From assembly GCF_031846525.1 (NCBI RefSeq), contig NZ_JAVRHM010000002.1:1-64000 (forward strand): a stretch of 64,000 nucleotides of DNA. The letters are read 5' to 3'. This stretch comes from Autumnicola patrickiae. GTDB taxonomy: Bacteria > Bacteroidota > Bacteroidia > Flavobacteriales > Flavobacteriaceae. Numbering within the stretch: the first letter of the stretch is position 1; every line of letters starts with the position of its first letter. The notes under the pieces are model-generated. The model was not told the DNA's origin. It made no database searches and was given only the letters and a program-made list of their open reading frames with translations. Below are positions 55,323 through 64,000 of this stretch, piece after piece. A program made the translations under genes and the position numbers.

Positions 55323-57479
55323 ATGAAATTATTAAGCATTAAAATCGAAAATTTCACCTGTTTCTTAAAACCCATTGAATTTAGTTTCAATAACGGACTT
55401 AATATTGTGAACGCTGGAAATGGTACTGGAAAATCTCAGCTTTTGAACAGTATTTATTGGGTATTGTACAATCAAATTTATGAAAAACCGGATTGGGTAG
55501 AAGCAGACAATAAAACGCTCTATCCCGTGTGGTACACTAATAAGAATAACGAGGAAGAATATAAACAAGACAATATTGTTACCTCCGTAGAGCTCATTTT
55601 AGAAGCACCCCACATTGAAGAGAATCCAGAAATTAACACACAGTGGTATTTTTCAAAAAAAAGACATCATCTTAGGTCGAGCAGTGGAACAATATTGACT
55701 AACAGAGATGAATTAGAAATAAAGTACATACACCCTAATACGGGTGAACATGTCCTCCTTAGTAGCTATCGTAAAGATGACATTATTGAAACCCTTTTTC
55801 CTAGAGCAGTTAGGAAGTTAATGTGGTTTCAAGGCGAAGGCTTTTCTTCTGATATTGATCTGACGAGGAAAGGAAGTGGCTTTAATGAAATTTTAGATAA
55901 AATTTCTCATTATCCCTTTTATGGTAAAATGCTTGACCGAGTTAAAAAAGCTCATAGTAAGAAAACAAAAGAGCTTAATACTATAAGGAGCTCTCAGGAT
56001 GATTTGAGCAGGGAACAAAGAGATAAATTATTACTTCAGAAAAAATTACAGGAAAAAGTTCCTATTTATAGTTCCCAGCTCGAGGACATTGAAGAAGACA
56101 TAGACACTAAAGAAAGACAGTTAATTGATATTGAAGATTATCTGAACAATGTAAAGGATTACGTGGAAATTAATGGTGAAATAAAAAATATTAAAAATCA
56201 GATTTCTTCCATTAATAGTGAAATCGAAACTTTAGAGATTTCAAAGGTAAACAACCTAATAAAAAAATGGTCTATTATTGGTGCTCAGAAAGAGTATGAG
56301 AAATTCCAATCTCATATCCAGTTATTCCAAAGTGAATTAAATGATATTGATGAAAGCAAAATTCCTCTTCATATACCTGGACCCGAAATGGTTCAAGAGA
56401 TGATTGACGATATGAAATGCCATATCTGCGAAAGAGATGTTCCAGACACCTCAGACCAAGCTTATTTTGCTCTTCTAAAACGCTTAGATGTATATAAGGA
56501 GGGCCAGAAAGCGAAATGGCTTCGTAAAAATTTCGATGAATTTAAAAGAATAAAGCGCAGGACTTCCGAAAATTATGTGGAAATCGAAGTGGATATTAAG
56601 AACCATAATAAAAAAATAAATAGTTTCTTGAAAAGAAGAAAGGTTCTTATGGGTCAACTAGAAGATCAAGAGACTAAACTTGATGAAATCACAAATGGAA
56701 AAAAAAGCACTACGGACTCTTCCGGCAGCAATTATGAATTGTACCGGCGAAGGGAAAAGGATAAGAAAAAAGAATTAGATAGTTTAAGATTAAATAAAGG
56801 AAGAATTGAAAAGCTTCTTCAACAAGATTCGCAAAAGCTGGAGGAAGTTTCGAAGGATATAAAAGAATTCGACAATGGAAGTACGGAATTAAAGAGTGCC
56901 AATAAGAATATCTACTACTACGAATTATTAAAGGATATAATGCATGACTTAGAAGAAGAGGCTAAAACAGGATTAGAAAAAGAAATAACAGAGACAAGCA
57001 ATTATTTATTTACCAGTTATTATCATAATCCTTCAGTCATCATTGAAATCAATAATGGCGAAATTCTAAGATTGGATAGAAGTACCGGAGAACTAGAGCT
57101 GGGCTCAGATAATGAATCGCAGGATACTCTAATTAGATTTTCAATAATAAATGCACTTCTAAAAATTAGTAGTAAAAAACTTGGCAGATCCTTACCCTTA
57201 ATCGCAGATGCACCTACCTCCTCCCTGGAATGGGTAAACGTTAGGTATTTTACCAATAATTTAGGTGAAAATTTTGATCAGGTCATCCTTTTTTCGAAGG
57301 ATTACTTAGAACCTATTAAAAATGATTCTGCAAGAAAAACCGAATTAATTAATCTCTGCAAATCAAAGGGTGGAAAATGGTACTGGATTGAGCAGGTGGA
57401 TAGAAATTCTAATCCTGTAGGTCCAAATAATCCAAAACCAAAATCTGAGTCAAGAACAGTAATTAAAGAAGAAATTTAA
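55323..57479 (+). CDS. SMC-like ATPase with a zinc-hook-like CxxC
   Basis: A 718-aa Rad50/SMC-type ATPase. Walker A is AGNGTGKSQ at 31-39 in the N-terminal lobe, a central coiled coil spans about 215-560 with a CHIC pair at about 366-369, and the C-terminal lobe has Walker B LPLIADAPTS near 626. The geometry of the hook fits zinc-hook dimers in RecN/Rad50-like defence ATPases. Located 2 bp after the small gene. It probably clamps or scans DNA for the helicase. Confidence 0.85.
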   Translation: MKLLSIKIENFTCFLKPIEFSFNNGLNIVNAGNGTGKSQLLNSIYWVLYNQIYEKPDWVEADNKTLYPVWYTNKNNEEEYKQDNIVTSVELILEAPHIEENPEINTQWYFSKKRHHLRSSSGTILTNRDELEIKYIHPNTGEHVLLSSYRKDDIIETLFPRAVRKLMWFQGEGFSSDIDLTRKGSGFNEILDKISHYPFYGKMLDRVKKAHSKKTKELNTIRSSQDDLSREQRDKLLLQKKLQEKVPIYSSQLEDIEEDIDTKERQLIDIEDYLNNVKDYVEINGEIKNIKNQISSINSEIETLEISKVNNLIKKWSIIGAQKEYEKFQSHIQLFQSELNDIDESKIPLHIPGPEMVQEMIDDMKCHICERDVPDTSDQAYFALLKRLDVYKEGQKAKWLRKNFDEFKRIKRRTSENYVEIEVDIKNHNKKINSFLKRRKVLMGQLEDQETKLDEITNGKKSTTDSSGSNYELYRRREKDKKKELDSLRLNKGRIEKLLQQDSQKLEEVSKDIKEFDNGSTELKSANKNIYYYELLKDIMHDLEEEAKTGLEKEITETSNYLFTSYYHNPSVIIEINNGEILRLDRSTGELELGSDNESQDTLIRFSIINALLKISSKKLGRSLPLIADAPTSSLEWVNVRYFTNNLGENFDQVILFSKDYLEPIKNDSARKTELINLCKSKGGKWYWIEQVDRNSNPVGPNNPKPKSESRTVIKEEI

Positions 57480-57480
57480 A

Positions 57481-57978
57481 ATGGAAGATACATTTCTAAA
57501 ATTAGTTGAAGACAAAAAATTACATTACGGAAAAAATTTAAGGGAATTAATACCATTGATAACAAGAGTGCAGGGTAAGGTAAACCTGGACGACACTAAG
57601 GTATTCGGAAAACATATTCATGCATTTTCCTGGGCTTTTTTTACGGGATATTTTTATGAAAGAACTGAGATTCCCGAGAAATGGGAACATACCGACACCT
57701 TTTCAATAGGAACCTTTTTGCGAGATGGAGCTGAAGACGTGGCATATACAATGCTAATGATAGGACTAAATGAAACTAAAATTAACGATATTGAAAAGGA
57801 TCTTACCAGTCAGAATGGAATAAGAGAAATTTTAAACAATATATCCAAATTTGCAGAGGGTGGAGCTAAATACATCTTAGAGAAACGAGAGGGCGATGAT
57901 CCTGTCTCCAAGACCTACCTAAACAATATTGAACATTTCTTCGACGAAATTCATCAACGATTAGCTCAGAAAGAGTAG
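57481..57978 (+). CDS. Hypothetical 165-aa protein, last gene of the helicase operon
   Basis: A 165-aa protein with ALSW-type aromatic residues and an alpha-helical profile (HIHAFSWAFFTGYFYERTEIPEKW). One base separates it from the ATPase gene. No family known to me. As the fourth member of the operon it could be the sensor or effector. Confidence 0.7.
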   Translation: MEDTFLKLVEDKKLHYGKNLRELIPLITRVQGKVNLDDTKVFGKHIHAFSWAFFTGYFYERTEIPEKWEHTDTFSIGTFLRDGAEDVAYTMLMIGLNETKINDIEKDLTSQNGIREILNNISKFAEGGAKYILEKREGDDPVSKTYLNNIEHFFDEIHQRLAQKE

Positions 57979-58027
57979 CTTTTTAACCTCCCGAAATTTT
58001 TACAATTCAGTTTTTTTTGAAAAAAAT

Positions 58028-58069
58028 AAAAAGGATCACTCTTTACCACTTAAAGTTTGATCCTTTTTT
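58028..58069 (+). terminator. Terminator of the helicase operon
   Basis: Outer arms AAAAAGGATCA / TGATCCTTTTTT with an inner CTTTA / TAAAG stem, and T-run. It ends transcription before the dnd genes. Confidence 0.85.
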
Positions 58070-58489
58070 GTTCGCAACTACTTAAACACCATGCCCCAGA
58101 CTCTTCATAGCGTATATAACTTTTCTAAATTCGGTTATCTTATCACGTTAACTGTTGGTAAAGTAATGTTAAACTTCCTCCGATGCCAGTGGACATTTTG
58201 TTTTAATTGTAGAGAATAAGAGAAGGTAGTTGGTTTTGAGGTTTTTCCTTTACCCCCAAAAAGGTGTACAATTTCACTTGCTGATTATAATTGGTAAACT
58301 TTCAATAGAAATCCTACCCACGGGGGTACATTAAAATACGGGAGCCTGAGCAATTTCATTTACTCGCCTTCAATAGCTTTAGAGAAGATAATAACCAAAA
58401 CAGCGGCCTACCCGGTTAATAAAAATTTGGATTTATTCCAAGTCACACCTAGAAATTTCATATTTTTATACCATACAATCCTAAGGAAA
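58070..58489. other. Promoter region of dndCDE
   Basis: No gene. It includes a GAAGGTAGTTGGTTTTGAGG stretch and CCTTTACCCCC (about 58221-58257) that resemble a faded copy of the leader repeat, and a TACCC-N4-GGGTA hairpin at 58314-58329. The frame of dndC is open back to a TTG at 58427. Confidence 0.4.
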
Positions 58490-59854
58490 ATGACAAAGAT
58501 TAGAAGCAAAAAAGCAGAGGAAATAATTGAGGAATTAATTGACCAGTATGCCTTCGCCGATACCTCTGAACGACCTTGGATCATAGGTTTTAGTGGTGGT
58601 AAAGATTCCACCGTGCTCCTCACCTTAGTTTGGATTGCGCTCCAGAGAATCAGAGAGCAAATGCCGTACCCATACCAGTTAAGAAGACCTGTCTATGTTG
58701 TTTGTAACGATACAATGGTAGAAAATCCTATAATCGCTAGTTATGTAGAGGATGTTCTCGGAAAAATAGAAACTGCCGCAAGAGACCAAAATCTGCCTAT
58801 CATTGTCAAGAAAACTGTTCCCAAATTAGAAGAAACATTTTTTATAAATGTCATTGGTAAAGGGTACCCAGTACCAAATAACACTTTTAGATGGTGTACG
58901 GATAAACTAAAAATCCGTCCGACTTCCAATTTTTTATTAGAGCAAATCGATGAAAAGGGAGAGGCTATCGTTCTTCTGGGTACTCGTTATGAAGAAAGTT
59001 CCACCAGAGAGCGTTCTATGCGAAAACATGAAGTCCAAGGAAAGAGGTTATCTAAACATAATAACACTCCAAACACCTACGTATATCCGCCTATTAAGGA
59101 CCTACAACTGGAAGAGATATGGTATATAATTAATACTGTTCCCTCTCCATGGGGTTTTGATAATTCAATTCTCTTTCAAATTTATAGCGATGCCAGCGCA
59201 GATGATTATGAATGTCCGACTGTTGTAACTAATAAGGAGCATTCCTCCTGTGGTCAAAGCAGATTCGGTTGCTGGACATGCACGGTTGTTAAAGAAGATA
59301 AATCTATGTCTGCTTTAGTCGATAAAGGACAGCACTGGATGATGCCATTACTTAATTTCAGGAATGATCTAGTTGCCAATAGAAATCTTAGTGAAAACAG
59401 GTCTGCCACCAGAAGAAATGGTGCTCCAGCCGTCGATCCAGACGGTCATAAACAAGGTAATTATGAATCTCATTATCGTGCCAGAATTCTAAAAGAACTT
59501 CTTCAAATTCAAAAAGAAGTTCAAATTCAAAAACCACATATTAGCCTCATAACAAATCAAGAACTTATTGCTATCCAAGTCATCTGGAACAGAGACATGA
59601 TTTTTGATTACAATGTCGGTGAAATATACAAAAAGGTTTACGATAAAGACATTGTAACTAATAACATGAAGTCACTCGACCTGACTGAACGGCGCATATT
59701 AAAAGAGATATGTGATGATAATACGGATTATTATCATCTTATAGATAACTTACTCACCCTTCAGGAAAGCAAAACCTTGATGATATCAAAATATGGCCTT
59801 CACAATGACCTAGAGAACAGAATAGAAACTTTTGTAACAGAAAGACAGGGATGA
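58490..59854 (+). CDS. dndC: DNA phosphorothioation sulfurtransferase DndC
   Basis: A 454-aa member of the PAPS-reductase-like ATP-pyrophosphatase family, which activates the DNA backbone for sulfur insertion. The ATP motif is SGGKDST (35-41), the FRWCTDKLKI motif is near 133-142, and cysteines around 242-264 (ECPTVV and CGQSRFGCWTC) would hold the Fe-S cluster known from DndC. Start chosen at ATG 58490 with AAGGAA upstream; the 21-codon extension to TTG is rejected. Overlaps dndD by 4 bp (ATGA). Confidence 0.92.
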   Translation: MTKIRSKKAEEIIEELIDQYAFADTSERPWIIGFSGGKDSTVLLTLVWIALQRIREQMPYPYQLRRPVYVVCNDTMVENPIIASYVEDVLGKIETAARDQNLPIIVKKTVPKLEETFFINVIGKGYPVPNNTFRWCTDKLKIRPTSNFLLEQIDEKGEAIVLLGTRYEESSTRERSMRKHEVQGKRLSKHNNTPNTYVYPPIKDLQLEEIWYIINTVPSPWGFDNSILFQIYSDASADDYECPTVVTNKEHSSCGQSRFGCWTCTVVKEDKSMSALVDKGQHWMMPLLNFRNDLVANRNLSENRSATRRNGAPAVDPDGHKQGNYESHYRARILKELLQIQKEVQIQKPHISLITNQELIAIQVIWNRDMIFDYNVGEIYKKVYDKDIVTNNMKSLDLTERRILKEICDDNTDYYHLIDNLLTLQESKTLMISKYGLHNDLENRIETFVTERQG

Positions 59855-61950
59855 AAATAGAAAAGATAAGGCTACATAATTACAGAATATACCAAGGAGA
59901 GAATAATGTTTTGTTTTCTAACAACAGTGAAAAGAACATCAGTCTGATCGCAGGAAAAAATGGTTTTGGTAAAACTTCTTTTTTATCCTCATTAATTTAT
60001 GCTTTTTACGGAAAGCTAATGGTGCAGGTAGAGGAAAAGTTCAAAAAAGACATCAAAAACAAAGGAGGATACGACAACTATCTTAAATCCTTGTTTAATA
60101 GAAATGCTCGAAAGAAATTCGAGGAGGGATTGAGTGAAGATTCGGTTTTCTCCGTTGAAGTTGAGCTTTCAGATTTAATGATTCCTTCAATTCCTTGCAA
60201 GACTGTCACCATCAAACGTTCTTTTGATTTAAAAACAAACGATGAAAGCCTTCTTATTTTAATAGATGGAGACGAAAACGAACTTACAAAAGACGTCGGC
60301 TACGAGGTATTTATAAATGATTTCATTTTACCCCGTGAAATAGCAAAATTTTTCTTTTTTGACGCAGAAAAAATAGTTTCTCTTGCCGAAGCCAGATCTA
60401 GGTCTGAACTACGAAGCCTCAGTAGAGCCTATTCAGAGGTTCTGGGAATTAAGAAATATGAAGAATTAAAGCTCAACCTGGAGACGTTGCTGGCTAAATT
60501 GAGGCGAAAAGGGGCAACGACATATCAAAAATCAGAATTACAAGATTTAATTGAGAAGGACAGGGAGCTTCAAAAGCTTGTCGAGCATAATAAAAGTGAA
60601 CAAGAAAGCATTGCTCTCCGAATAAATAATCTTCAATTAAGGAGCGATACACTTCAAGAAAGTCTAATTCGGGAAGGGAATTCCATTACGCTAGACGAAT
60701 TAAAAAATCTAAAAACTCGTAAGAATGACCTACAGTTAGAGCTTAAAAAAAGTAAAGATGAATTAAAAAAACTTTTAGACGTTGCTCCTTTCGTGATTGC
60801 AGGAAAAAAAACCACCTTACTGTATGAGCAATTATCGTATGAACACGATTCTTCAAAACAAGAACAATACAAAGAAGAACTAGAAGCCGAGCTTTCGAAT
60901 TTTTCTAAAATACTTTCCGAAAAACTTAGTAGCATCATAAAAGATGATCATTTACAAAAAGAAATCATTGGTACTGTTGGTGAAACCTTGAACTCCAGAT
61001 ACAAAAAAAACAAGTCGGTTGAAAAGAGAGATACGATGCTGGATTTTTCTGACGAGCAATATCGAGGTTTTAAAGCTCTCTACGACAATATTAGATCATC
61101 CTTTGTGTCGCATTTCAATTCGATTGTTAAGAATGAACGCACCACAAAAGCACTTCTTAATAGGACTAGCAATAAAATAAAACAAGGAGAAGCTAGACAA
61201 AACAATCAATTAGCTAAACAATTCAGAAGGGAAAAAGAGGAAATTGAAAAAGAAATCAGTAGTCTTTCTCAAAAGAAGAATGAATTAACTCTCGCTCTCG
61301 GTGTACTAAATAGCAATAGTAGCAGCCATAAAAGGATTCTTTCTGAATACGAGAAAAATTTTAAGATAGGAGAGACAGATTTGAAAAAATACGATCTCAC
61401 CAAACAACTGCTAGAGAAAATAAACCTTCTCATGGGGAGGATAAAGGAAGAAAAAAAGTATTCTCTTCAACATGCAATCCAAAGAAACCTAAAACAACTT
61501 ATGCATAAAAAAGAATTTATAGCCTCTGTAAGAGTGCAAATTCTTGAAGATATAATGGATGTAGAATTGTTAGATAGTAATGGCAATATAATTGATAAGG
61601 ACGAATTGTCTAAAGGTGAGCAGCAGTTATATGCGACTGCCCTACTTAAAGCTCTTGTAGATGAATCCGGCATAAAATTTCCGGTTTTTATTGATAGTCC
61701 TTTGCAGAAATTTGATGTTGAACACTCCGTAAGGATTATTGAAGAATTCTATCCAAGAGTTTCTGAACAGGTTGTTTTGTTCCCTCTCTTGGAAAAGGAG
61801 CTGTCTTATAAAGAGTTCCAACTCCTCAAGCCAAACATCAACAAAACCTATTTGATTAAAAACGTAACGGGTGGATCTGTAGTGAAAAATTGTCCTGTTC
61901 ATAAATTATTCGACGAATTCAAAATTGAAGATGATGTTTACGCACATTAG
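59851..61950 (+). CDS. dndD: DNA phosphorothioation ATPase DndD
   Basis: A 699-aa SMC-like ATPase of the Dnd complex. Walker A is AGKNGFGKTS near residue 35, a coiled coil covers about 220-560, the signature is LSKGEQQL near 586 and Walker B is VFIDSPLQKFD near 612. DndD is thought to provide nicking/ATPase activity for backbone sulfur incorporation. Overlaps dndC by 4 bp and dndE by about 20 bp, hence an operon with coupling. Confidence 0.92.
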   Translation: MKIEKIRLHNYRIYQGENNVLFSNNSEKNISLIAGKNGFGKTSFLSSLIYAFYGKLMVQVEEKFKKDIKNKGGYDNYLKSLFNRNARKKFEEGLSEDSVFSVEVELSDLMIPSIPCKTVTIKRSFDLKTNDESLLILIDGDENELTKDVGYEVFINDFILPREIAKFFFFDAEKIVSLAEARSRSELRSLSRAYSEVLGIKKYEELKLNLETLLAKLRRKGATTYQKSELQDLIEKDRELQKLVEHNKSEQESIALRINNLQLRSDTLQESLIREGNSITLDELKNLKTRKNDLQLELKKSKDELKKLLDVAPFVIAGKKTTLLYEQLSYEHDSSKQEQYKEELEAELSNFSKILSEKLSSIIKDDHLQKEIIGTVGETLNSRYKKNKSVEKRDTMLDFSDEQYRGFKALYDNIRSSFVSHFNSIVKNERTTKALLNRTSNKIKQGEARQNNQLAKQFRREKEEIEKEISSLSQKKNELTLALGVLNSNSSSHKRILSEYEKNFKIGETDLKKYDLTKQLLEKINLLMGRIKEEKKYSLQHAIQRNLKQLMHKKEFIASVRVQILEDIMDVELLDSNGNIIDKDELSKGEQQLYATALLKALVDESGIKFPVFIDSPLQKFDVEHSVRIIEEFYPRVSEQVVLFPLLEKELSYKEFQLLKPNINKTYLIKNVTGGSVVKNCPVHKLFDEFKIEDDVYAH

Positions 61951-62329
61951 AACAAGCAAAGAAAATAGAGAGATTGTTTCTAAACTAACGAGACAGTTAA
62001 ATCTGGGAGCGGAAAATGCCATTGCTAGAATTGCGTTATCCTATTCTTTAAAACAAGAAAGAAGGCTCGATTTGAAAGATATTCAAAATTCTAGTGGAAA
62101 AGAATATTCAAAATCTGTACTATTCGGAAAAAATAGTGACTACTATAGTGCTTTAGTTGCTTTACATTATGGGCTATATATCTCAGATAAGGATATCCCT
62201 AAGTACATCAAATTGCATATAGATGACGGACTAGAAATTTTGTATAAAGAGTTATCTATAAGAAGAAATATAGATGGATTTGATTTTCTCGTAGAAAAAA
62301 TGGAAGAAGGAGTAAAAGAATTAGTCTAA
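61931..62329 (+). CDS. dndE: DNA phosphorothioation protein DndE
   Basis: A 132-aa DndE. The typical core is visible: TSKENREIVSKLTRQLNLGAENAIARIALSYSL and then FGKNSDYYSALVALHYG. DndE is a small tetrameric protein that binds nicked DNA. The frame is open back to TTG 61925; ATG at 61931 or 61934 is preferred. The 3' end overlaps the convergent HNH gene by 9 bp. Confidence 0.88.
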   Translation: MMFTHIRTSKENREIVSKLTRQLNLGAENAIARIALSYSLKQERRLDLKDIQNSSGKEYSKSVLFGKNSDYYSALVALHYGLYISDKDIPKYIKLHIDDGLEILYKELSIRRNIDGFDFLVEKMEEGVKELV

Positions 62330-63244
62330 AAACCAGTTAGGGCTAAATCCCATAGTTTGAGCTGTGTCGAGATGGATTTCCATTTTTTCCCTTAACTTCT
62401 GTTGAAAAAGCTCTCTAGGTATAATGGCCAGATCTCTTGTAGATATAAATAGAAAATTGTTGTAATCTAAAAGATACTTCTCTTTTTCCTCAGAAATCAA
62501 ATATCTTACAAATTGATACTGTAACAAGCAGAATTCTGAGGAGTAGGAAGAATGAGGCAATTTATTTCCCTTTGAACTATTACTAATTTTCTCTGTGGGA
62601 TGTAAATTCCAAAGCTGATCATGAGTTAAATAGCTCCAGGGAATATAATGGTCAATACTAACAACATCTAATTTGATGACTGGCTTTTTCTCGAAGACGG
62701 TTCTAACGGTCCGATTTCTATCTACGAATCCCTTCCAAAGGTTTGTTGCCTGAGTTAGTTTTCTTTGCTGAGGTTTGAAAAGTTTTAAAGAAATGTTCGG
62801 GGTATTAGGATTATTTTTTTCAACGTAACGGAATAGTTCGAATAGCGTAAATTTCTCTATTAGCATTAAATTTGAACGTATCCAGTTCAACCAGTCACTG
62901 TTAAAAGAAATTAATTCATCCTTTATTTGGTACGGCGGCCTATTCATTCTCGACTCCTGCAATTCTAATATTCTCCTATTTATTGCTCCATCTATTACTC
63001 CTACAAGTTCGAGAAACCACGGTCTTATAAATCTGTAGGGCACATATCTTGTTAGGGCATTCAAAATTCGTGACAATTCCTTTTCACTTGCTCGGTCTTC
63101 CAAAAAATCTCGTAGTTGATCTTCGGAAATATCGTCTGGAATTGAATATATAGCCTTCAATTTCTTTACTAACTTTCCAAGCTGATCTTGTTTTCCGAAT
63201 GAAATTTTAAAATAGTTAATAGGGTACCACACTAACACAACCAT
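62321..63244 (-). CDS. HNH endonuclease next to dndE
   Basis: A 307-aa protein with a C-terminal-half HNH nuclease motif: SIDHYIPWSYL (D198, H199), WNLHPTEKISNS with Asn213, and KGNKLP (N227). The N-terminal part is helical. It is convergent with dndE and overlaps it by 9 bp. HNH proteins near dnd genes are candidates for phosphorothioate-dependent restriction; here that is an inference from position. Confidence 0.85.
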   Translation of the reverse strand: MVVLVWYPINYFKISFGKQDQLGKLVKKLKAIYSIPDDISEDQLRDFLEDRASEKELSRILNALTRYVPYRFIRPWFLELVGVIDGAINRRILELQESRMNRPPYQIKDELISFNSDWLNWIRSNLMLIEKFTLFELFRYVEKNNPNTPNISLKLFKPQQRKLTQATNLWKGFVDRNRTVRTVFEKKPVIKLDVVSIDHYIPWSYLTHDQLWNLHPTEKISNSSKGNKLPHSSYSSEFCLLQYQFVRYLISEEKEKYLLDYNNFLFISTRDLAIIPRELFQQKLREKMEIHLDTAQTMGFSPNWFLD

Positions 63245-63311
63245 CTGAATAGCCGTTTCCTTAAAGGAAAAGCTTTCCTGGTTTTGATTTTTTTTTAAAA
63301 AGAATTAATAA

Positions 63312-63352
63312 AGAATACCACCAGTAATATTTGTAACTATTAGTGGTATTCT
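63312..63352 (-). terminator. Terminator of the UvrD-like gene
   Basis: Stem AGAATACCAC / GTGGTATTCT; on the minus strand it is followed by a T-rich tract (TTTATTAATTCTTTTT). The HNH gene starts on the far side. Confidence 0.7.
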
Positions 63353-63483
63353 GGAAAATCTGTAAAAGCGTATTAGGTGACATAGAGATTAAATTTTATT
63401 GTACGACAAATCAATGAACTTTTCTTTAAAGGTAATTGGAAACAGAAGGTGTTCTTCCTCTTTTCACTTTTTAGTAATCACGT

Positions 63484-64000
63484 TCACTCTTTTACTTCCG
63501 GCTCCAAAACATACAACAAACTCTTCGCCCGACTAAGCTGGGTGTAAAGCCTGTTTTTATTTTTGGTCTTTCCATTTTTAATCTCCTCAAAAGGCTGTTT
63601 GAGAAGCAGGATAACTACAGGGGCTTCACAACCTTTAAAGCGGCGGATAGAGGAATAATATACTTTTTCCTTTTCCCTTGCCTTTACAGGATCCAGAATC
63701 TCGTATTCGAAGCCGTTCCTGTGGATCGTCAGGTTCCAGTCATTAGTAGAACCGTCTGTAAGGACCATGATCTGCTCTTTTGGTACTTTTCCCACATTGT
63801 GCACTTCCAGTAAACATCGTTTTAGAGCCCCTGCCATTTCCCCGGGAGCATATTCTTTAACTCTTACCTCCTCCCCTTCATCGACTCCGTAAGAAACAGC
63901 ATCTGTACCCACGGTTGTGTTTATAAAGTCATTGATCTTTTTGGTATTCCTGTAGTTACAATTCAGAAGATGAGAATGCCAGCTCTGTCCCTGGGGCAGC
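63484..64000 (-). CDS. UvrD-like helicase, C-terminal part (cut by the window edge)
   Basis: 171 visible residues of a superfamily 1 helicase or AAA ATPase with a UvrD-type C-terminal domain. Continuous with the window edge: LNCNYRNTKKINDFIN (a motif found at the RecA2 start), then the central segment and IRRFKGCEAPVVILLL (near motif V) and YTQLSRAKSLLYVLE (motif VI) at the end. The start lies beyond 64,000, so the first Met in view (a GTG codon at 63912) is internal. Probably part of the same defence island; no partner is visible. Confidence 0.8.
   Translation of the reverse strand, partial: LPQGQSWHSHLLNCNYRNTKKINDFINTTVGTDAVSYGVDEGEEVRVKEYAPGEMAGALKRCLLEVHNVGKVPKEQIMVLTDGSTNDWNLTIHRNGFEYEILDPVKAREKEKVYYSSIRRFKGCEAPVVILLLKQPFEEIKNGKTKNKNRLYTQLSRAKSLLYVLEPEVKE

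Noticed and set aside
35560..64000. A second copy of the ssrA 3' end (attR) inside the window
   Set aside because: I scanned for TTCGAACCCCTCCGACTCC by eye and found none; the element must extend beyond the window.

Overview
The window reads as a chromosome segment of a marine-type flavobacterium (Bacteroidota, family Flavobacteriaceae). This rests on the protein families (PUR/DUF3276, DUF1573 lipoprotein, a cyclophilin-FKBP fusion, long NusB, FtsE and large TPR proteins), on promoter boxes of the Bacteroidota type (TAnnTTTG), on AT-rich intergenic DNA and on the tmRNA tag GENNYALAA. I cannot name the species from sequence alone.

Positions 1-35,560 are ordinary core chromosome: guaB, an HMG-CoA-lyase-family gene, pyrD, ggt, pepT, the nusB/DUF1573/yajC group, an ABC exporter, a PUR-domain protein, csaA, two thiol-redox proteins, a fused cyclophilin-FKBP isomerase, an amidohydrolase lipoprotein, a PiT-like membrane protein, a TPR/beta-barrel pair, ftsE, an EamA transporter, typA, kdsA, an endonuclease/exonuclease/phosphatase protein, a locus ending in creD that carries its own winged-helix regulator, and ssrA (tmRNA, 35,105-35,501). 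Terminators are clear. A short motif close to GTCGATAATTGCCATTTTGA recurs about eleven times just after stop codons, nearly always in the sense direction of the upstream gene.

The tmRNA is the left edge of an integrated mobile element that runs off the right end of the window. After the tmRNA terminator come a CTnDOT-type tyrosine recombinase, a 1.2 kb non-coding stretch with nested inverted repeats (probable oriT), and a mobilization set: BfmA/BtgA-like protein, HUH relaxase, coupling ATPase and an accessory gene. No type IV secretion genes are visible, so the element looks mobilizable rather than self-transmissible.

Positions 42.5-46.3 kb hold a small esterase, a WYL-domain regulator and several proteins I do not recognise. 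Four copies of a 15-bp palindrome (CGACA-N5-TGTCG) lie here, each 11 bp upstream of the place where a -7 promoter box is expected, which suggests a WYL-controlled regulon.

Positions 46.8-64 kb form a defence island: a hypothetical gene, a decayed PLD-like gene, two tandem DUF262 (GmrSD-type) genes, a decayed stretch, then a four-gene operon (PLD nuclease-SF2 helicase, 80-aa protein, SMC-like ATPase, 165-aa protein) followed by dndC-dndD-dndE for DNA phosphorothioation, a convergent HNH endonuclease, and the C-terminal part of a UvrD-like helicase cut by the window edge. There is no dndA or dndB and none of the known dptFGH genes in view. The four-gene operon is the best candidate here for a poorly described phosphorothioation-linked restriction module.
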